DNA from: Thiomicrorhabdus sp.
GTDB lineage: Bacteria; Pseudomonadota; Gammaproteobacteria; Thiomicrospirales; Thiomicrospiraceae
Assembly (NCBI GenBank): GCA_015487495.1
Contig: WFPP01000012.1
Location: 1 to 49,110, forward strand
DNA: 49,110 bases
Direction of reading: 5' to 3'
How positions within the stretch are numbered: position 1 is the stretch's first letter; the number at the start of each line of letters is the position of its first letter. Under the pieces are notes generated by a model that had not been told where the DNA came from, did not search any database, and worked only from the letters and a program-made list of their open reading frames with translations. This document shows positions 26,003 to 36,786 of the stretch, one piece after another. The translations under genes and the position numbers were made by a program.

Positions 26003-27315
26003 TGGAAGTCATCGCCGTTCACTATCAAGACCATCATGTGGGTGCGCTTAGCTTTAATACCAGCACTGGGTTAGGCGCATTTGAATATCACCCCTCTTTT
26101 ATTCAAACTGGTATTGAACTGTCCCCCTTAAAAATGCCACTTTCCAATCGAGTGTATACCTTTCCAGAGCTAGGGCATGAGACCTATAAAGGTCTGCCAG
26201 GAGTGATTGCCGATTCATTGCCCGATGATTTTGGCAATACCGTACTCAATGCTTGGGTGGCCGCTCAAGGAAAGTTACCCAGCGACATCACTCCATTACA
26301 GCGGCTTCAATATACGGGAAAACGAGGTATGGGCGCATTGGAATATGCCCCAGCTACAAGGCTTAAACACTTGAACGCCTCTCAAGAGATTGCGATTGAA
26401 TCATTGGTTAGCATGGCTCAAGATATTTTAGATGAGCGCCAAGACTTTCATCTAACGCTAAACAAAACAGATACAGAAGACCGTGAAGCGATGATGGCGT
26501 TATTATCTGTCGGAACAAGTGCAGGGGGCGCAAGGCCAAAAGCCGTATTAGCCTTTAATCAAGATTTTACACAAGTTCGTTCAGGGCAAACCAATGTTCC
26601 TGAAGGGTTTACTCACTATTTAATGAAATTTGATGGCGTAAGCGAACATCATAAAAATCAAGAAACCTTTGGCGATCCAATGGGTTACGGCGCAATGGAA
26701 TACGTATACGCCTTAATGGCCACTGCTTGTGGCATTCAAATGATGCCATGCAAATTACTAGACGAAGGGCATAGACGACATTTTATGACCCAACGGTTTG
26801 ATCGAATAGGCAACCAAAAAGTGCATGTTCAGACCTTAAATGGCTTGGCGCATGTAGACTATAAAAAAACAGGCCATTACTCCTACGCCGAATTGTTTGG
26901 CGTATTGCGCCAATTAAAGTGCTCTGCCAAAGAAGCCGAGCAACTCTTTAGGCGAATGGTGTTTAATATTGTGGCGCGTAACCACGACGACCACGCTAAA
27001 AACGTTTCGTTTAAACTCAATACCCAACACCAATGGCAACTGGCTCCCGCTTACGACTTAGCGTACAGCTACAAAGCAGACAGTAAATGGGTAAACAGTC
27101 ATTGGATGAGTTTAAACGGAAAACGAGATCATTTTTCACGAGAAGACTTCTATTCGCTGGAAGCATTAAGCCCTTTATTTACCCGAAAAAAAATCAACCA
27201 AATGTTGGACGAAACAATAGAGCAAGTCTCACAATGGCGAACACTCGCCCGAGAACATAATGTACCAAACGCATTAGTAAAAACCATTGAGGCACACCTT
27301 CGACTTTCTTTGTAA
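25996..27315 (+). CDS. hipA: HipA family serine/threonine kinase toxin
   Basis: YKGLPGVIADSLPDDFGN, GTSAGGARPKAVL, NIVARNHDDHAKNVSF, LAPAYDLAYS. Confidence 0.93.
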   Translation: MVMEVIAVHYQDHHVGALSFNTSTGLGAFEYHPSFIQTGIELSPLKMPLSNRVYTFPELGHETYKGLPGVIADSLPDDFGNTVLNAWVAAQGKLPSDITPLQRLQYTGKRGMGALEYAPATRLKHLNASQEIAIESLVSMAQDILDERQDFHLTLNKTDTEDREAMMALLSVGTSAGGARPKAVLAFNQDFTQVRSGQTNVPEGFTHYLMKFDGVSEHHKNQETFGDPMGYGAMEYVYALMATACGIQMMPCKLLDEGHRRHFMTQRFDRIGNQKVHVQTLNGLAHVDYKKTGHYSYAELFGVLRQLKCSAKEAEQLFRRMVFNIVARNHDDHAKNVSFKLNTQHQWQLAPAYDLAYSYKADSKWVNSHWMSLNGKRDHFSREDFYSLEALSPLFTRKKINQMLDETIEQVSQWRTLAREHNVPNALVKTIEAHLRLSL

Positions 27316-27578
27316 TCGGTTAAAAATGGGGGGCAGAATTGAATTTACTCTGGAGTAGAATTTTTTAATCCCTTTTTTATGTCTCCGTTTCTATTAGAGC
27401 ATTACAGTGAGCGTGGAAGTATGGGGGCGAACACATTGGACTTGAGTGAGCTTGTAATCATTTGGGGATTCCTCCCCGTTTGGTTAATGGCAGGCTTTTC
27501 TTATTAGTGGTATTCTTAAGCCCCCGTATTAATTGTATTGGTTTGCCCTGTTCAGGGTCGTTTGAAAGGAGAGAAAAA

Positions 27579-28040
27579 ATGAATCGAGCAAGATTTAAAA
27601 CGCGTTTTTTAGGCGGCATAATGAGTTGGTTTTTAGGACTATCGATGGTGACACACGTTATGGCATCGGAGAGCACCGATGCACGAGAAGTGATTTGGGT
27701 GAGTGTGGCTGAAAAGGAACTTCTTTTAGCTGAAATGCGTGCTTTTTTAGAGGCATCCCAGATCATTTTAGAGGGCAGTTTGGCAGACGATATGGACGTG
27801 ATTGAAAAAGTCGCTCGGTCCGTTGGTATAAAAATGATGCGGGGCACCCCAAAATCATTGCATGAAAAGTTGCCTCTTGGCTTTACTGCTTTAGGCCCGA
27901 AAGCGCATCGAGGGTTTGAAGCAATTGCGGACGAAGCATCCGGGATGGGGGATAGAGAGGTGGTGCTGAAACATTTGGCAGAGTTGCAAAAAACCTGTAA
28001 TAAATGTCACTCTATTTATCGTTTTGAGGTAAATAATTAA
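27579..28040 (+). CDS. c-type cytochrome (cytochrome c'-like, C-terminal CNKCH)
   Basis: Signal peptide, helical domain, C-terminal CxxCH haem motif LQKTCNKCHSIYRF; RBS GGAGAG upstream of ATG 27579. Confidence 0.75.
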   Translation: MNRARFKTRFLGGIMSWFLGLSMVTHVMASESTDAREVIWVSVAEKELLLAEMRAFLEASQIILEGSLADDMDVIEKVARSVGIKMMRGTPKSLHEKLPLGFTALGPKAHRGFEAIADEASGMGDREVVLKHLAELQKTCNKCHSIYRFEVNN

Positions 28041-28090
28041 TCTTTGTGTACGAAATAGTGCTGCCATTCCAATTTTAGTGCATCAGTCAT

Positions 28091-28129
28091 GGGGGGGAGA
28101 AAATGTTAATTTCAAATTTTCTCCCCCCC
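28091..28129. terminator. GC-tract hairpin between convergent cytochrome and proS genes
   Basis: Perfect 14-bp stem GGGGGGGAGAAAAT / ATTTTCTCCCCCCC with 11-nt loop. Confidence 0.6.
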
Positions 28130-28151
28130 TCTCTGTTTTTAAAGAGGTGTG

Positions 28152-29873
28152 TTAGCTTAATTTAGCCATTAAAAATGCCATAAATTCACTTTGTGGAATG
28201 TCTTGTGATTGATCATCACGGCGGTATTTATATTCAATCATGCCTTTATCTAAACCACGTTCGCCAATGACAATGCGGTGCGGAATGCCGATTAAATCCA
28301 TGTCACTAAACATCACGCCTGGGCGTTCGCTACGGTCATCAAAGAGTACTTCAATGCCTTGTTCGGTAAGGGTTTGGTAAAGCGCTTCGGCCACTTCTTT
28401 TACGCGGGGGGATTTATGCATTTGCATGGGCACAATGCATACTTGGAAGGGGGCGATGCTTTCTGGCCAAATAATACCGCGATCATCGTGGTTTTGTTCT
28501 ATGGCAGCGGCCACGACACGGGTTACGCCAATACCATAGCATCCCATTTCAAGAATTTGTGCACGACTGTTTTCATTTTGTACATTGGCATTGAGGGCAG
28601 TGGAGTATTTGTTGCCTAATTGAAAAATGTGGCCGACCTCAATGCCTCGACGAATTTGAATTTTTCCTTTACCACAAGGGCTTGGATCGCCTTTGACAAC
28701 ATTGCGAATATCGGCAATTTGAGTTGCGGTTGCATCTCTGTCCCAGTTAACGCCAGTATAGTGAAAACCATCTTCATTTGCGCCAGTCACAAAGTTGGCC
28801 AGCTGAGCGGCGGTGCGATCAACAATGACGGGAATATGGCGTTTTGTTAATCCAACTACGCCAATCGAACCGGGCTTGCAACCTACGGCGGTTAAAATGG
28901 CTTTATCATTCGCCATTTCAAATGGACTGGCAACTTGATCCAGTTTGCTGGCTTTAATTTCATTAAGTTCGTGATCACCTCGTACAACCAGGGCCACAAC
29001 TGGAGTGGCTTCGTTAGCTCCTTTTGCTAAAATGGTTTTAACGGTTCTTTTTTTCTTGATTTGTAAAAAGTGGCAAACCTCTTCAATACTGTGTTGGTCA
29101 GGGGTGGCGACTTTGGTGAGCAATTCGGATGCAACTGGGCGTTCACTACGTGGTGCAACGGCTTCAGCTAATTCAATATTAGCGGCAAAGTCGGAGTCGG
29201 TTGAAAATGCAATATCATCTTCACCCGAATCGGCTAATACATGAAATTCATGTGACGCTTCGCCACCAATGCTGCCAGTATCGGCTTGCACAGGCCGAAA
29301 GTCTAAACCAATTCGGGTGAAAATACGGTTGTAGGTTTGGTACATGGTTTGATAGGTTTCTTCCAAGCTCTCTTGTGACATGTGGAACGAGTAGGCATCT
29401 TTCATAATAAATTCACGTGAGCGCATCACACCAAAACGTGGGCGAATTTCATCTCGAAACTTGGTTTGAATTTGGTAAAAGGTCACGGGAAGTTGCTTGT
29501 AGCTACGAATTTCTTTGCGCACCAAATCGGTAATAATTTCTTCATGTGTGGGGCCGAGTGCAAATTCACGATCATGTCGATCAGTAAAACGTAACAGTTC
29601 TGGGCCATAGTCATCCAGACGTTTGGACTCTTCCCACAGTTCTAACGGTTGTACCACAGGCATTAATAGTTCTTGGGCATGAGCGCAATTCATCTCTTCA
29701 CGAATAATGGCTTCCACTTTACGTAAAACACGAACACCCAATGGTAGCCAGTTGTAAAGTCCACCTGCTAATGGGCGAACAATGCCTGCGCGCAACATCA
29801 GCTTATGACTCATGACAACGGCATCCGAAGGGGTTTCTCGCGTGGTGGCTAACAGTAAGTTGGAGGTTCTCAT
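28152..29873 (-). CDS. proS: Prolyl-tRNA synthetase
   Basis: [46 protein letters not shown], class II motifs. Confidence 0.98.
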   Translation of the reverse strand: MRTSNLLLATTRETPSDAVVMSHKLMLRAGIVRPLAGGLYNWLPLGVRVLRKVEAIIREEMNCAHAQELLMPVVQPLELWEESKRLDDYGPELLRFTDRHDREFALGPTHEEIITDLVRKEIRSYKQLPVTFYQIQTKFRDEIRPRFGVMRSREFIMKDAYSFHMSQESLEETYQTMYQTYNRIFTRIGLDFRPVQADTGSIGGEASHEFHVLADSGEDDIAFSTDSDFAANIELAEAVAPRSERPVASELLTKVATPDQHSIEEVCHFLQIKKKRTVKTILAKGANEATPVVALVVRGDHELNEIKASKLDQVASPFEMANDKAILTAVGCKPGSIGVVGLTKRHIPVIVDRTAAQLANFVTGANEDGFHYTGVNWDRDATATQIADIRNVVKGDPSPCGKGKIQIRRGIEVGHIFQLGNKYSTALNANVQNENSRAQILEMGCYGIGVTRVVAAAIEQNHDDRGIIWPESIAPFQVCIVPMQMHKSPRVKEVAEALYQTLTEQGIEVLFDDRSERPGVMFSDMDLIGIPHRIVIGERGLDKGMIEYKYRRDDQSQDIPQSEFMAFLMAKLS

Positions 29874-29961
29874 ATTGATAAAAAATCCTTAAGTTTGAGA
29901 AGAGTCAATTGCGCGAATTTTAACATATTCAGCTTAATTGGCGTGATTAAAAATAGGCAAT

Positions 29962-29994
29962 AAAAAAGGCCAGCCGTTTTAAGGGCTCGCCTTT
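29962..29994 (-). terminator. Intrinsic terminator of ssrA
   Basis: Minus strand AAAGGCGAGCC-CTTAAAAC-GGCTGGCCTTTTTT. Confidence 0.7.
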
Positions 29995-29998
29995 GGTA

Positions 29999-30355
<357 letters not shown>

Positions 30356-30447
30356 GTAATGGAAAGTGTGCCGTTGGACACGAGCTGAAAATAAATTCAG
30401 TAGCGTATTATAACGTTTTAATAGAGGTTAAAAGGTGAAAATTCAAG

Positions 30448-30930
30448 TTATCGCGTGAGTTTCATTACTCGGGCTTTATCTCGGTTCCACTCGCGGTCTT
30501 TTTCGGCAGCACGTTTGTCGTGCAATTTTTTACCTTTGGCCAAGCCGATGGTGAGTTTAACTTTGCCAGATTTACTCCAGTGCATGTCGAGAGGCACAAC
30601 GGTTAAACCATCTTTATCTACTTTAGAGGTTAAGCGATCAATCTCTCTGCGATGAAGAAGCAACTTTCTTAATCTTAGCGGGTCGTGAAATGAGTGAGTT
30701 GAGGCTGTAATTAAGGGTTGAATTTGTGCGCCAAATAAAAATGCTTCGTGGTTTTTTAAGAGAATATAGCTCTCTTTAATATTGATTTTGCCATCACGAA
30801 TACTTTTGATTTCCCAGCCTTGTAGTGACAGTCCTGCTTCGTAAGTTTGTTCTATGGCGTAATCAAAACGTGCTTTTTTGTTTTGTGCAATGGTATTGGG
30901 GTTTGATTTATTTTTAGATTTTTTTGCCAT
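30448..30930 (-). CDS. smpB: SsrA-binding protein
   Basis: [50 protein letters not shown]. Confidence 0.97.
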   Translation of the reverse strand: MAKKSKNKSNPNTIAQNKKARFDYAIEQTYEAGLSLQGWEIKSIRDGKINIKESYILLKNHEAFLFGAQIQPLITASTHSFHDPLRLRKLLLHRREIDRLTSKVDKDGLTVVPLDMHWSKSGKVKLTIGLAKGKKLHDKRAAEKDREWNRDKARVMKLTR

Positions 30931-31077
30931 GTTTTTTTGCCAGTGGTTCCTTTAGTATACAGATTATAACAAACCGAAGGGGGGAGAAAAAATTAGGTGA
31001 ATGATTTGTAATCGTTTCAGAGCCGATTGCGGCTTTGTTATAATGGTTATGCTAAATTTAACGCTTGAGTAACTTGA

Positions 31078-31512
31078 TTGATGAAAAAAATTTCCCGAAC
31101 GGCTTTATTGCCTTACTCTGCTTTGCAGATGTATCACCTTGTGAATGATGTAGCGGCTTATCCAGAGTTTTTACCTTGGTGCGGTGGTGCTGAGGTGGTT
31201 TCTGAAACAGGGAGTGAGATGATTGCCAGAGTGACCATTGCCAAAGCTGGACTGCGACAAACCTTTGAGACCCGAAATCATTTGGTGTTAGGAGAGCGGA
31301 TTGAAATGCACTTGGTTGAAGGCCCATTTAAGTATTTAAAAGGGGAGTGGAACTTTAAACCGTTGGATGTGGATGCTTGTAAGATTCAATTTGAGGTGGA
31401 GTTTGAGGTGAGTAGTGGCGTGTTAAATATGGCTTTGGGTACGGTGTTTGAACATATTAGCTCAACGTTGGTCGACTCTTTTTGTGAACGTGCAAAAGTG
31501 ATTTATGGATAG
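31078..31512 (+). CDS. RatA/CoqD10-like SRPBCC (START-domain) protein
   Basis: YSALQMYHLVNDVAAYPEFLPWCGGAEV, FKYLKGEWNFKPLD. Confidence 0.9.
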   Translation: MMKKISRTALLPYSALQMYHLVNDVAAYPEFLPWCGGAEVVSETGSEMIARVTIAKAGLRQTFETRNHLVLGERIEMHLVEGPFKYLKGEWNFKPLDVDACKIQFEVEFEVSSGVLNMALGTVFEHISSTLVDSFCERAKVIYG

Positions 31513-31527
31513 GGCATAGGTCACATT

Positions 31528-31815
31528 ATGGCAGAGACGATTCAAATTGAAATAGTGTATGCGTTAGAAGATGAGCAGTTTCTTTATCGTGAAGAGGTGG
31601 AAGAAGGGACAACCGTTATTGAAGCATTAAAGGCATCTCAACTATTACAGGATTTTCCCGAACTTACCTTGGATAAGGTGGGTATTTTTGGAAGATTGGT
31701 GGCGTATGATACGTTGCTTAAACCTCAGGATCGTATTGAAGTCTACCGCCCTTTAAAGGCAGATCCAAAAGAGAGACGACGTAAACGGGTTGAACGGGAA
31801 CGAAAGGCGGAGTAG
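31528..31815 (+). CDS. RnfH/RatB family ubiquitin-like-fold protein
   Basis: IEIVYALEDEQFLYREEVEEGTTVIEALKASQLL, LLKPQDRIEVYRPLKADPKERRRKR. Confidence 0.92.
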   Translation: MAETIQIEIVYALEDEQFLYREEVEEGTTVIEALKASQLLQDFPELTLDKVGIFGRLVAYDTLLKPQDRIEVYRPLKADPKERRRKRVERERKAE

Positions 31816-31949
31816 GTCGTTGGCGTTGTTAAAAATTAAATGATAGTGTCAGATTAAGTCGTAACTTTTACAGCTAATGCATTCATTTTAATGAAATGAC
31901 ACAGATTTTTGAACACTCCCTGTTTTTGAAGTGCTTTTGCGCCGTTTTT

Positions 31950-32378
31950 TTAAAAAATGCCTAAAAATCGGTTGTCTTCTTTAAGGTGTATGGTTTTGTC
32001 TTTTATGTGCCAGCTTTTCAGCATTTCATCTCGGTCAAATTGAATGACAATGTGTTTGACGGAGTCATTGTGTGTATCGGTGTTTGCACTGTAAAAAACG
32101 TATTCCCAGTGGTTAGGGTTAAAAGGGTGTTCACCTTGTGGGGGGCCTAATAATTCTCTTACCTGATTTTTATTTAAGCCTTCTTGCAAGCTGGCAACCG
32201 CCTCTTGCGTCATAACATTGCCTTGTGTGAGCGGGGGTTTGTAAGGTTGAAAATAGGAGCAACCACTTAGTAGGGTTGCGGATAGCCCAAGTGCAATGAT
32301 GAAGGTTCGTTTTGGGCGGAAAATGCCTTTTTTTAATAGGGTTTTTGGTGTTTGCTGAGTTAAAAAAAACATACGCAT
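31950..32378 (-). CDS. bamE: Outer membrane protein assembly factor BamE
   Basis: Lipobox LSGC; PPLTQGNVMTQEAVASLQEGLNKNQVRELLGPPQ. Confidence 0.9.
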   Translation of the reverse strand: MRMFFLTQQTPKTLLKKGIFRPKRTFIIALGLSATLLSGCSYFQPYKPPLTQGNVMTQEAVASLQEGLNKNQVRELLGPPQGEHPFNPNHWEYVFYSANTDTHNDSVKHIVIQFDRDEMLKSWHIKDKTIHLKEDNRFLGIF

Positions 32379-32481
32379 TTAAGTTCTTGTGGTTGGATAA
32401 TTTGAGGTATTATACACGCTTAATAGAGATTAAGTCTCTATGGAAAATAAGGCTTTGTTAAATAATGTTCAGAGGGTTCAC

Positions 32482-32910
32482 ATGAGCGGTGCAGAACTGA
32501 AAAAAGTGGGATTAAAAGTAACCTTGCCAAGATTAAAAATTTTAGAAATTTTAGAAAGCTTGGATGATCAGCATCATTTAACGGCAGAAGATGTGTATAA
32601 AATTTTGCTTGAACAAGGTGAAGAGGTTGGGTTGGCAACGGTGTATCGAGTGTTAACTCAATTTGAGCAGGCGGGTATTGTGCGCCGTTTAAATTTTGAA
32701 AATAATATTTCTGTTTTTGAGCTGGATACCGGCGATAATCATGACCATTTGGTGTGTATTAAATCGGGACAGGTCAAAGAGTTTGTTGATCCTGTGATTG
32801 AAGCTCGAATTCATGAAATAGCCAAAGAGAACGGGTATGATCTATTGAGCCATAGTCTGGTTGTTTATGGTGAAAGAGTGACGGAGGAAGAGAGTAACAA
32901 AAGAAAGTAG
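32482..32910 (+). CDS. fur: Ferric uptake regulator
   Basis: MSGAELKKVGLKVTLPRLKILEILE, HLTAEDVYKIL, GLATVYRVLTQFEQAGIV, NHDHLVC; SD AGAGG before ATG 32482. Confidence 0.95.
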   Translation: MSGAELKKVGLKVTLPRLKILEILESLDDQHHLTAEDVYKILLEQGEEVGLATVYRVLTQFEQAGIVRRLNFENNISVFELDTGDNHDHLVCIKSGQVKEFVDPVIEARIHEIAKENGYDLLSHSLVVYGERVTEEESNKRK

Positions 32911-32944
32911 GTAATTGGTAATGATGAATGAATGCGATAGTGTG

Positions 32945-32976
32945 AGCACTTGTTGCAAGACAACAAGTGCTTTTTT
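32945..32976. terminator. Intrinsic terminator downstream of fur
   Basis: AGCACTTGTTG-CAAGA-CAACAAGTGCT followed by a T tract. Confidence 0.85.
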
Positions 32977-32979
32977 GTG

Positions 32980-33756
32980 CTAGTTTTTTATGCTAGATTG
33001 TGCTGCTGTTTTACGTCGACGGTAGGCCATGAATCCAACCATTCCCAAACCGCCTAGCATTAACGCATACGTGCTCGGCTCTGGAACAGGAGTTACTGCT
33101 AATTCAAAGTTTCTTACTTTATGCCAGTCTCTTTGTCCGCCAGTGGCTGCGGTAAATCCAAAGTGGCCGTCAAAAGCGGCATAGTTTGCAATTTCAAAAT
33201 CATTAATGTAATTTTGACCGTCAATGTCGACAGAGATAATCCCATTCTCAAACTCAACGTCAACGTGGCGGTATATGCCATCATTTAAATCAAAGTCCGT
33301 AATTTCGGCCTGTAATAATTCGTTTCCTGCTGAGTTTTGAATAACAGCAACGTGATTATCACTGCCGTTATCCCAGCCATTACGGTAGGAGTCAAACTCA
33401 ACAGCATACCCCGTCATGCCTGTAAAACCAAGGCCACCTCCAGCCGATGTGCTTGCATCCGGATCTGTAACCCAGGCAAACGTTAGCCCATCGGCTTTCG
33501 TTCCACCGCCTAGCTTTATATCAAAGTGAGCGGTAAACTCCGTGATATTTTCATATTTAAGGTTTGTAAAGGCGCTGCCTTGTTGCCATAATGCATTGGG
33601 TGTTAATATAACCCCATTTGAGACATGAGATTCGTTTATGTAGGCATCGCCTCCAAGAGTCATGTCTGAGCTAAAGTCAAGCGTTTCATCTTCAGCTTGA
33701 ACGGATGATGCAACGATTAGTGAAAGTGTAAGGATGGATCTTTTTAAATACTTCAT
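32980..33756 (-). CDS. PEP-CTERM sorting domain protein with L-type-lectin-like domain
   Basis: Signal peptide; LTFAWVTDPD...GYAVEFDSYRNGWDNGSDNHVAV lectin-like; C-terminal VPEPSTYALMLGGLGMVGFMAYRRRK. Confidence 0.88.
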   Translation of the reverse strand: MKYLKRSILTLSLIVASSVQAEDETLDFSSDMTLGGDAYINESHVSNGVILTPNALWQQGSAFTNLKYENITEFTAHFDIKLGGGTKADGLTFAWVTDPDASTSAGGGLGFTGMTGYAVEFDSYRNGWDNGSDNHVAVIQNSAGNELLQAEITDFDLNDGIYRHVDVEFENGIISVDIDGQNYINDFEIANYAAFDGHFGFTAATGGQRDWHKVRNFELAVTPVPEPSTYALMLGGLGMVGFMAYRRRKTAAQSSIKN

Positions 33757-34096
33757 AGAATAATGCCTTTAGTTTTACTTTTAAATTTTAAACCCTGTGA
33801 ACCCTAACGTTGTTGGTTTTTGATTAGAGGTAGGAATTAGAGCTTGTATAAAATCATTGTTTTAAAGAGCTCAACTTACTTACTCTTTTTTTTCTCAATA
33901 GAGAATTAAATACTCTGGCCCCCCAAGCATTGCATTGTTTTAATCAGCTGGATTGCTTGTTTTAAAAAGTGCATAGAGCCAAGAGAATTTAATGCCCGTA
34001 TGAATAATGCTTATTATATAGTTGTTTTTTAGTGCAGGTCAAATTTACTAATTTATATTAGTGATTTCTTAATCATAGTACGTTTTATCATCCGGT

Positions 34097-35788
34097 TTAT
34101 ATTTTTGGATTGGAAGGTGGCGTGGTGTTAGCTTGAGCGTTTTCAAGCATCTCTTTTGCGTGGTTTCGTGTTTGTTCTGTAACAGTTAACCCTCCCATCA
34201 TTCTGGCCAGCTCTTCAATACGCTGGGTTGGATCTAGCTTAACTACTTGAGTATAGGTTTGTTCATTTTGGGTTTGCTTTTCAATGCGTAGATGAGAATG
34301 TCCATGTGACGCAACTTGTGCAAGGTGTGTAATGGATAGGATTTGTTTATGCTGGCCAAGTTGTTGCATTTTTTTTCCAATCACTTCGGCAATACCACCG
34401 CCAATACCTACGTCAACTTCATCAAAAATCAGGGTAGGCAAACTGGCCACTTCGGCCGTTGCAACTTGTATGGCGAGGCTGATACGGGACAGTTCCCCGC
34501 CCGAGGCTACTTTGGCCAGTGGTTGTAGTGGTTGTCCTTTGTTGGCTGTTACAAGAAAGGTCGTTTTATCTAGCCCCGTTGCATTGGGGGTATCCAATTC
34601 TGTTAGAGAGACTTGGAATAGACCATTTGGCATCCCAAGGGTTTGCATGCCTTCGGTGATGCATGCAGACAATTTTTGAGCAGAGGTTTGTCGTGAAGTT
34701 TGTAGCGCTTTGGCGGATGCTTGATAGGTTTGCCATGCCTGTTCAAGTGCTTGAGTACACTTCTCAAGTGAGTGGTCGGCTTGTGTTAGAGCATCCAGTG
34801 CTTGTTGCAGTTGCTGTTGTTTTTCTAATAGTTCGGAGGGTTCAATAGTGTATTTTTTAGCCAAGCCAAATAGTTGCGACAAGCGTTCTTCGATTTCGTT
34901 TAGCCGAGCAGGATCGAGTTCAATGTGACTGAGGTGTGTTTGAATGTCGCTGGCGGCTTCTTGGGTTTCAATTAAGGCGCTGTTGAGTTGCGTCACTGTT
35001 GCTTGTAAGTTTGGGCTGTATTCGACAATATTTTCAAGCGCATGAATGGCTTGATTAAGGCGTTCACTGACACCGGAGTCGCCTTCAATAAGCTCATAAG
35101 AGGTTTGGCAAGCGGTTTGGATTTCGCTGGCATGAGACAGTTTTGTTTGTTCTTTTGAAAGGGCCTCAAACTCGCCTTTTTGGGGTGCAATGTCATTAAA
35201 TTCAGTATTTTGAAATGTCAATAGCTCTAATTTGCTTTGATAGTCGGCCTGATTGTCCTGCAAGGTTTTAAGGCGTTGCTGGATGCTTTTCCAAGCTTGA
35301 TAGTCTTGTTTGCATTGAGCAATTAGGCTGGGGTGGGCAGCGTATGCATCCAGTAATTCCAGTTGTTTTAAGTTGGATAACAGGGATTGGTGTTCGTGTT
35401 GTCCATGTACATCAATCAGTAAATCACCAAGCTGTTTGAGTTGGCTGGCGGGGACAGGGCGGTTATTAATATAAGCCTTGGAGCGACCCTCTAAAGTAAC
35501 GGTACGTCGTAAAATACAATCGCTTTCATCATCAAGGTCGTGCGCTTGTAGCCAATTTTGAACATGGGGTAAGTTCGAGACATCAAACTGTGCGGTCACT
35601 TCTGCCCGGGATGTGTTGTGGCGTACAAGGCTGGAATCTGCCCGTTCTCCTAGGCTGAGTCCAAGAGCATCCAGTAAAATGGATTTTCCAGCCCCTGTTT
35701 CTCCCGTAAGCGCGCTAAACCCTTGCTGAAAAGAGAGATGCAGTTTTTCAATCAGTGCTAAATTTTGAATGGTAAGTTCTTGCAGCAT
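34097..35788 (-). CDS. recN: DNA repair protein RecN
   Basis: MLQELTIQNLALIEKLHLSFQQGFSALTGETGAGKSILLDALGLSLG, VASGGELSRISLAIQV. Confidence 0.97.
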   Translation of the reverse strand: MLQELTIQNLALIEKLHLSFQQGFSALTGETGAGKSILLDALGLSLGERADSSLVRHNTSRAEVTAQFDVSNLPHVQNWLQAHDLDDESDCILRRTVTLEGRSKAYINNRPVPASQLKQLGDLLIDVHGQHEHQSLLSNLKQLELLDAYAAHPSLIAQCKQDYQAWKSIQQRLKTLQDNQADYQSKLELLTFQNTEFNDIAPQKGEFEALSKEQTKLSHASEIQTACQTSYELIEGDSGVSERLNQAIHALENIVEYSPNLQATVTQLNSALIETQEAASDIQTHLSHIELDPARLNEIEERLSQLFGLAKKYTIEPSELLEKQQQLQQALDALTQADHSLEKCTQALEQAWQTYQASAKALQTSRQTSAQKLSACITEGMQTLGMPNGLFQVSLTELDTPNATGLDKTTFLVTANKGQPLQPLAKVASGGELSRISLAIQVATAEVASLPTLIFDEVDVGIGGGIAEVIGKKMQQLGQHKQILSITHLAQVASHGHSHLRIEKQTQNEQTYTQVVKLDPTQRIEELARMMGGLTVTEQTRNHAKEMLENAQANTTPPSNPKI

Positions 35789-35802
35789 GCTACTAAAAGC
35801 CT

Positions 35803-36696
35803 TTAAAGTTTGTCGCCCCAGCGAAGTTTGGCGCGTAACAGTTCAAAATGATCATGACCTTTGGGGTGTAACATTTTAAGAAAGTGTTTATGGCGTGTCA
35901 CGTGTGTGTGGTAGCCTGCCGAAATAGTGTAGGAAATTTGGCCGTCACAAATAATGTTGGCACTGCCATGACAGTGGTCACGGTGTGGGCGTAATTCAAT
36001 AATACTGCTACCAGAAACCACATAGGGACGAGTGCTCATGGTGTGTGGGTTAATTGAAACCAGACTTAATACATCCAGTGAAGGGTCTAAAATAGGCCCG
36101 CCTGCGGAGAGCGCGTAAGCGGTAGAGCCTGTCGGTGTTGAAATAATCATGCCATCAGAGCGTTGGCTGTTTAAAAATCGCTGATCGACAAAGGTTTCAA
36201 ATTCAATCATTCTGGGGGAATCGGTCTTATGAATGACTACATCATTGAAAGCGAGTTGGTCAAACAGTTTTTCATCATCTTTATAGATGGTTACCCGAAT
36301 TAAATTACGTTCTTCGGATTCATAGATGCCTTCTATTATTTCATCTAGACTGCTCAACATGTCTTGAGGGGAAATGTCGGTTAAAAAGCCTAAGCGCCCC
36401 AAGTTAATTCCCATAATGGGAATGTGTTGATCAACAATCGAGCGGGCAACATCCAAAAAGGTTCCATCGCCACCGACAACCAGTGCAACATCAATTTGTT
36501 TGGCCATTTGAGAGCGTTCTACAATCTCGATACCATAACGCTCTTGCGGAAAGTCGTGGCAGGAGGCAGAGTCCAAGTAGATGGTTTTGTGTTTGGCTTG
36601 TAAATGTTGCACTAATTTATCAATGGTGTCCCAGCATTGAATGCCTTTGTATTTTCCAAAAATGCCAAATCTTTCAAACATTGTGTTGATGCTCAT
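35803..36696 (-). CDS. nadK: NAD kinase
   Basis: VVGGDGTFLDVARS, NLGRLGFLTDI, RSDGMIISTPTGSTAYALSAGGPI. Start site chosen by similarity. Confidence 0.93.
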   Translation of the reverse strand: MSINTMFERFGIFGKYKGIQCWDTIDKLVQHLQAKHKTIYLDSASCHDFPQERYGIEIVERSQMAKQIDVALVVGGDGTFLDVARSIVDQHIPIMGINLGRLGFLTDISPQDMLSSLDEIIEGIYESEERNLIRVTIYKDDEKLFDQLAFNDVVIHKTDSPRMIEFETFVDQRFLNSQRSDGMIISTPTGSTAYALSAGGPILDPSLDVLSLVSINPHTMSTRPYVVSGSSIIELRPHRDHCHGSANIICDGQISYTISAGYHTHVTRHKHFLKMLHPKGHDHFELLRAKLRWGDKL

Positions 36697-36718
36697 TATC
36701 GAATGGAGGGAAAAAGTC

Positions 36719-36746
36719 TTGAATAACCCTGCTAGAGACTTATAAT
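36719..36746 (+). promoter_or_regulatory. Sigma70-like promoter of hrcA
   Basis: TTGAAT-N16-TATAAT immediately upstream of CIRCE. Confidence 0.7.
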
Positions 36747-36773
36747 TTAGCACTCATGTCTTTGGAGTGCTAG
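36747..36773 (+). promoter_or_regulatory. CIRCE element (HrcA operator)
   Basis: TTAGCACTC-ATGTCTTTG-GAGTGCTAG matches TTAGCACTC-N9-GAGTGCTAA with one mismatch. Confidence 0.95.
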
Positions 36774-36786
36774 ATAAGGTAAGCAG

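Noticed and set aside
27458-27847. 129-aa minus ORF overlapping the cytochrome gene
   Set aside because: The + strand frame has signal peptide, RBS and CxxCH; the minus ORF shows no recognisable protein features.
32482-32910. Fur lacking the second Cys of the structural CxxC (HLVCIKSGQV)
   Set aside because: Pseudomonas-type Fur proteins also lack this pair, so the substitution is known variation.
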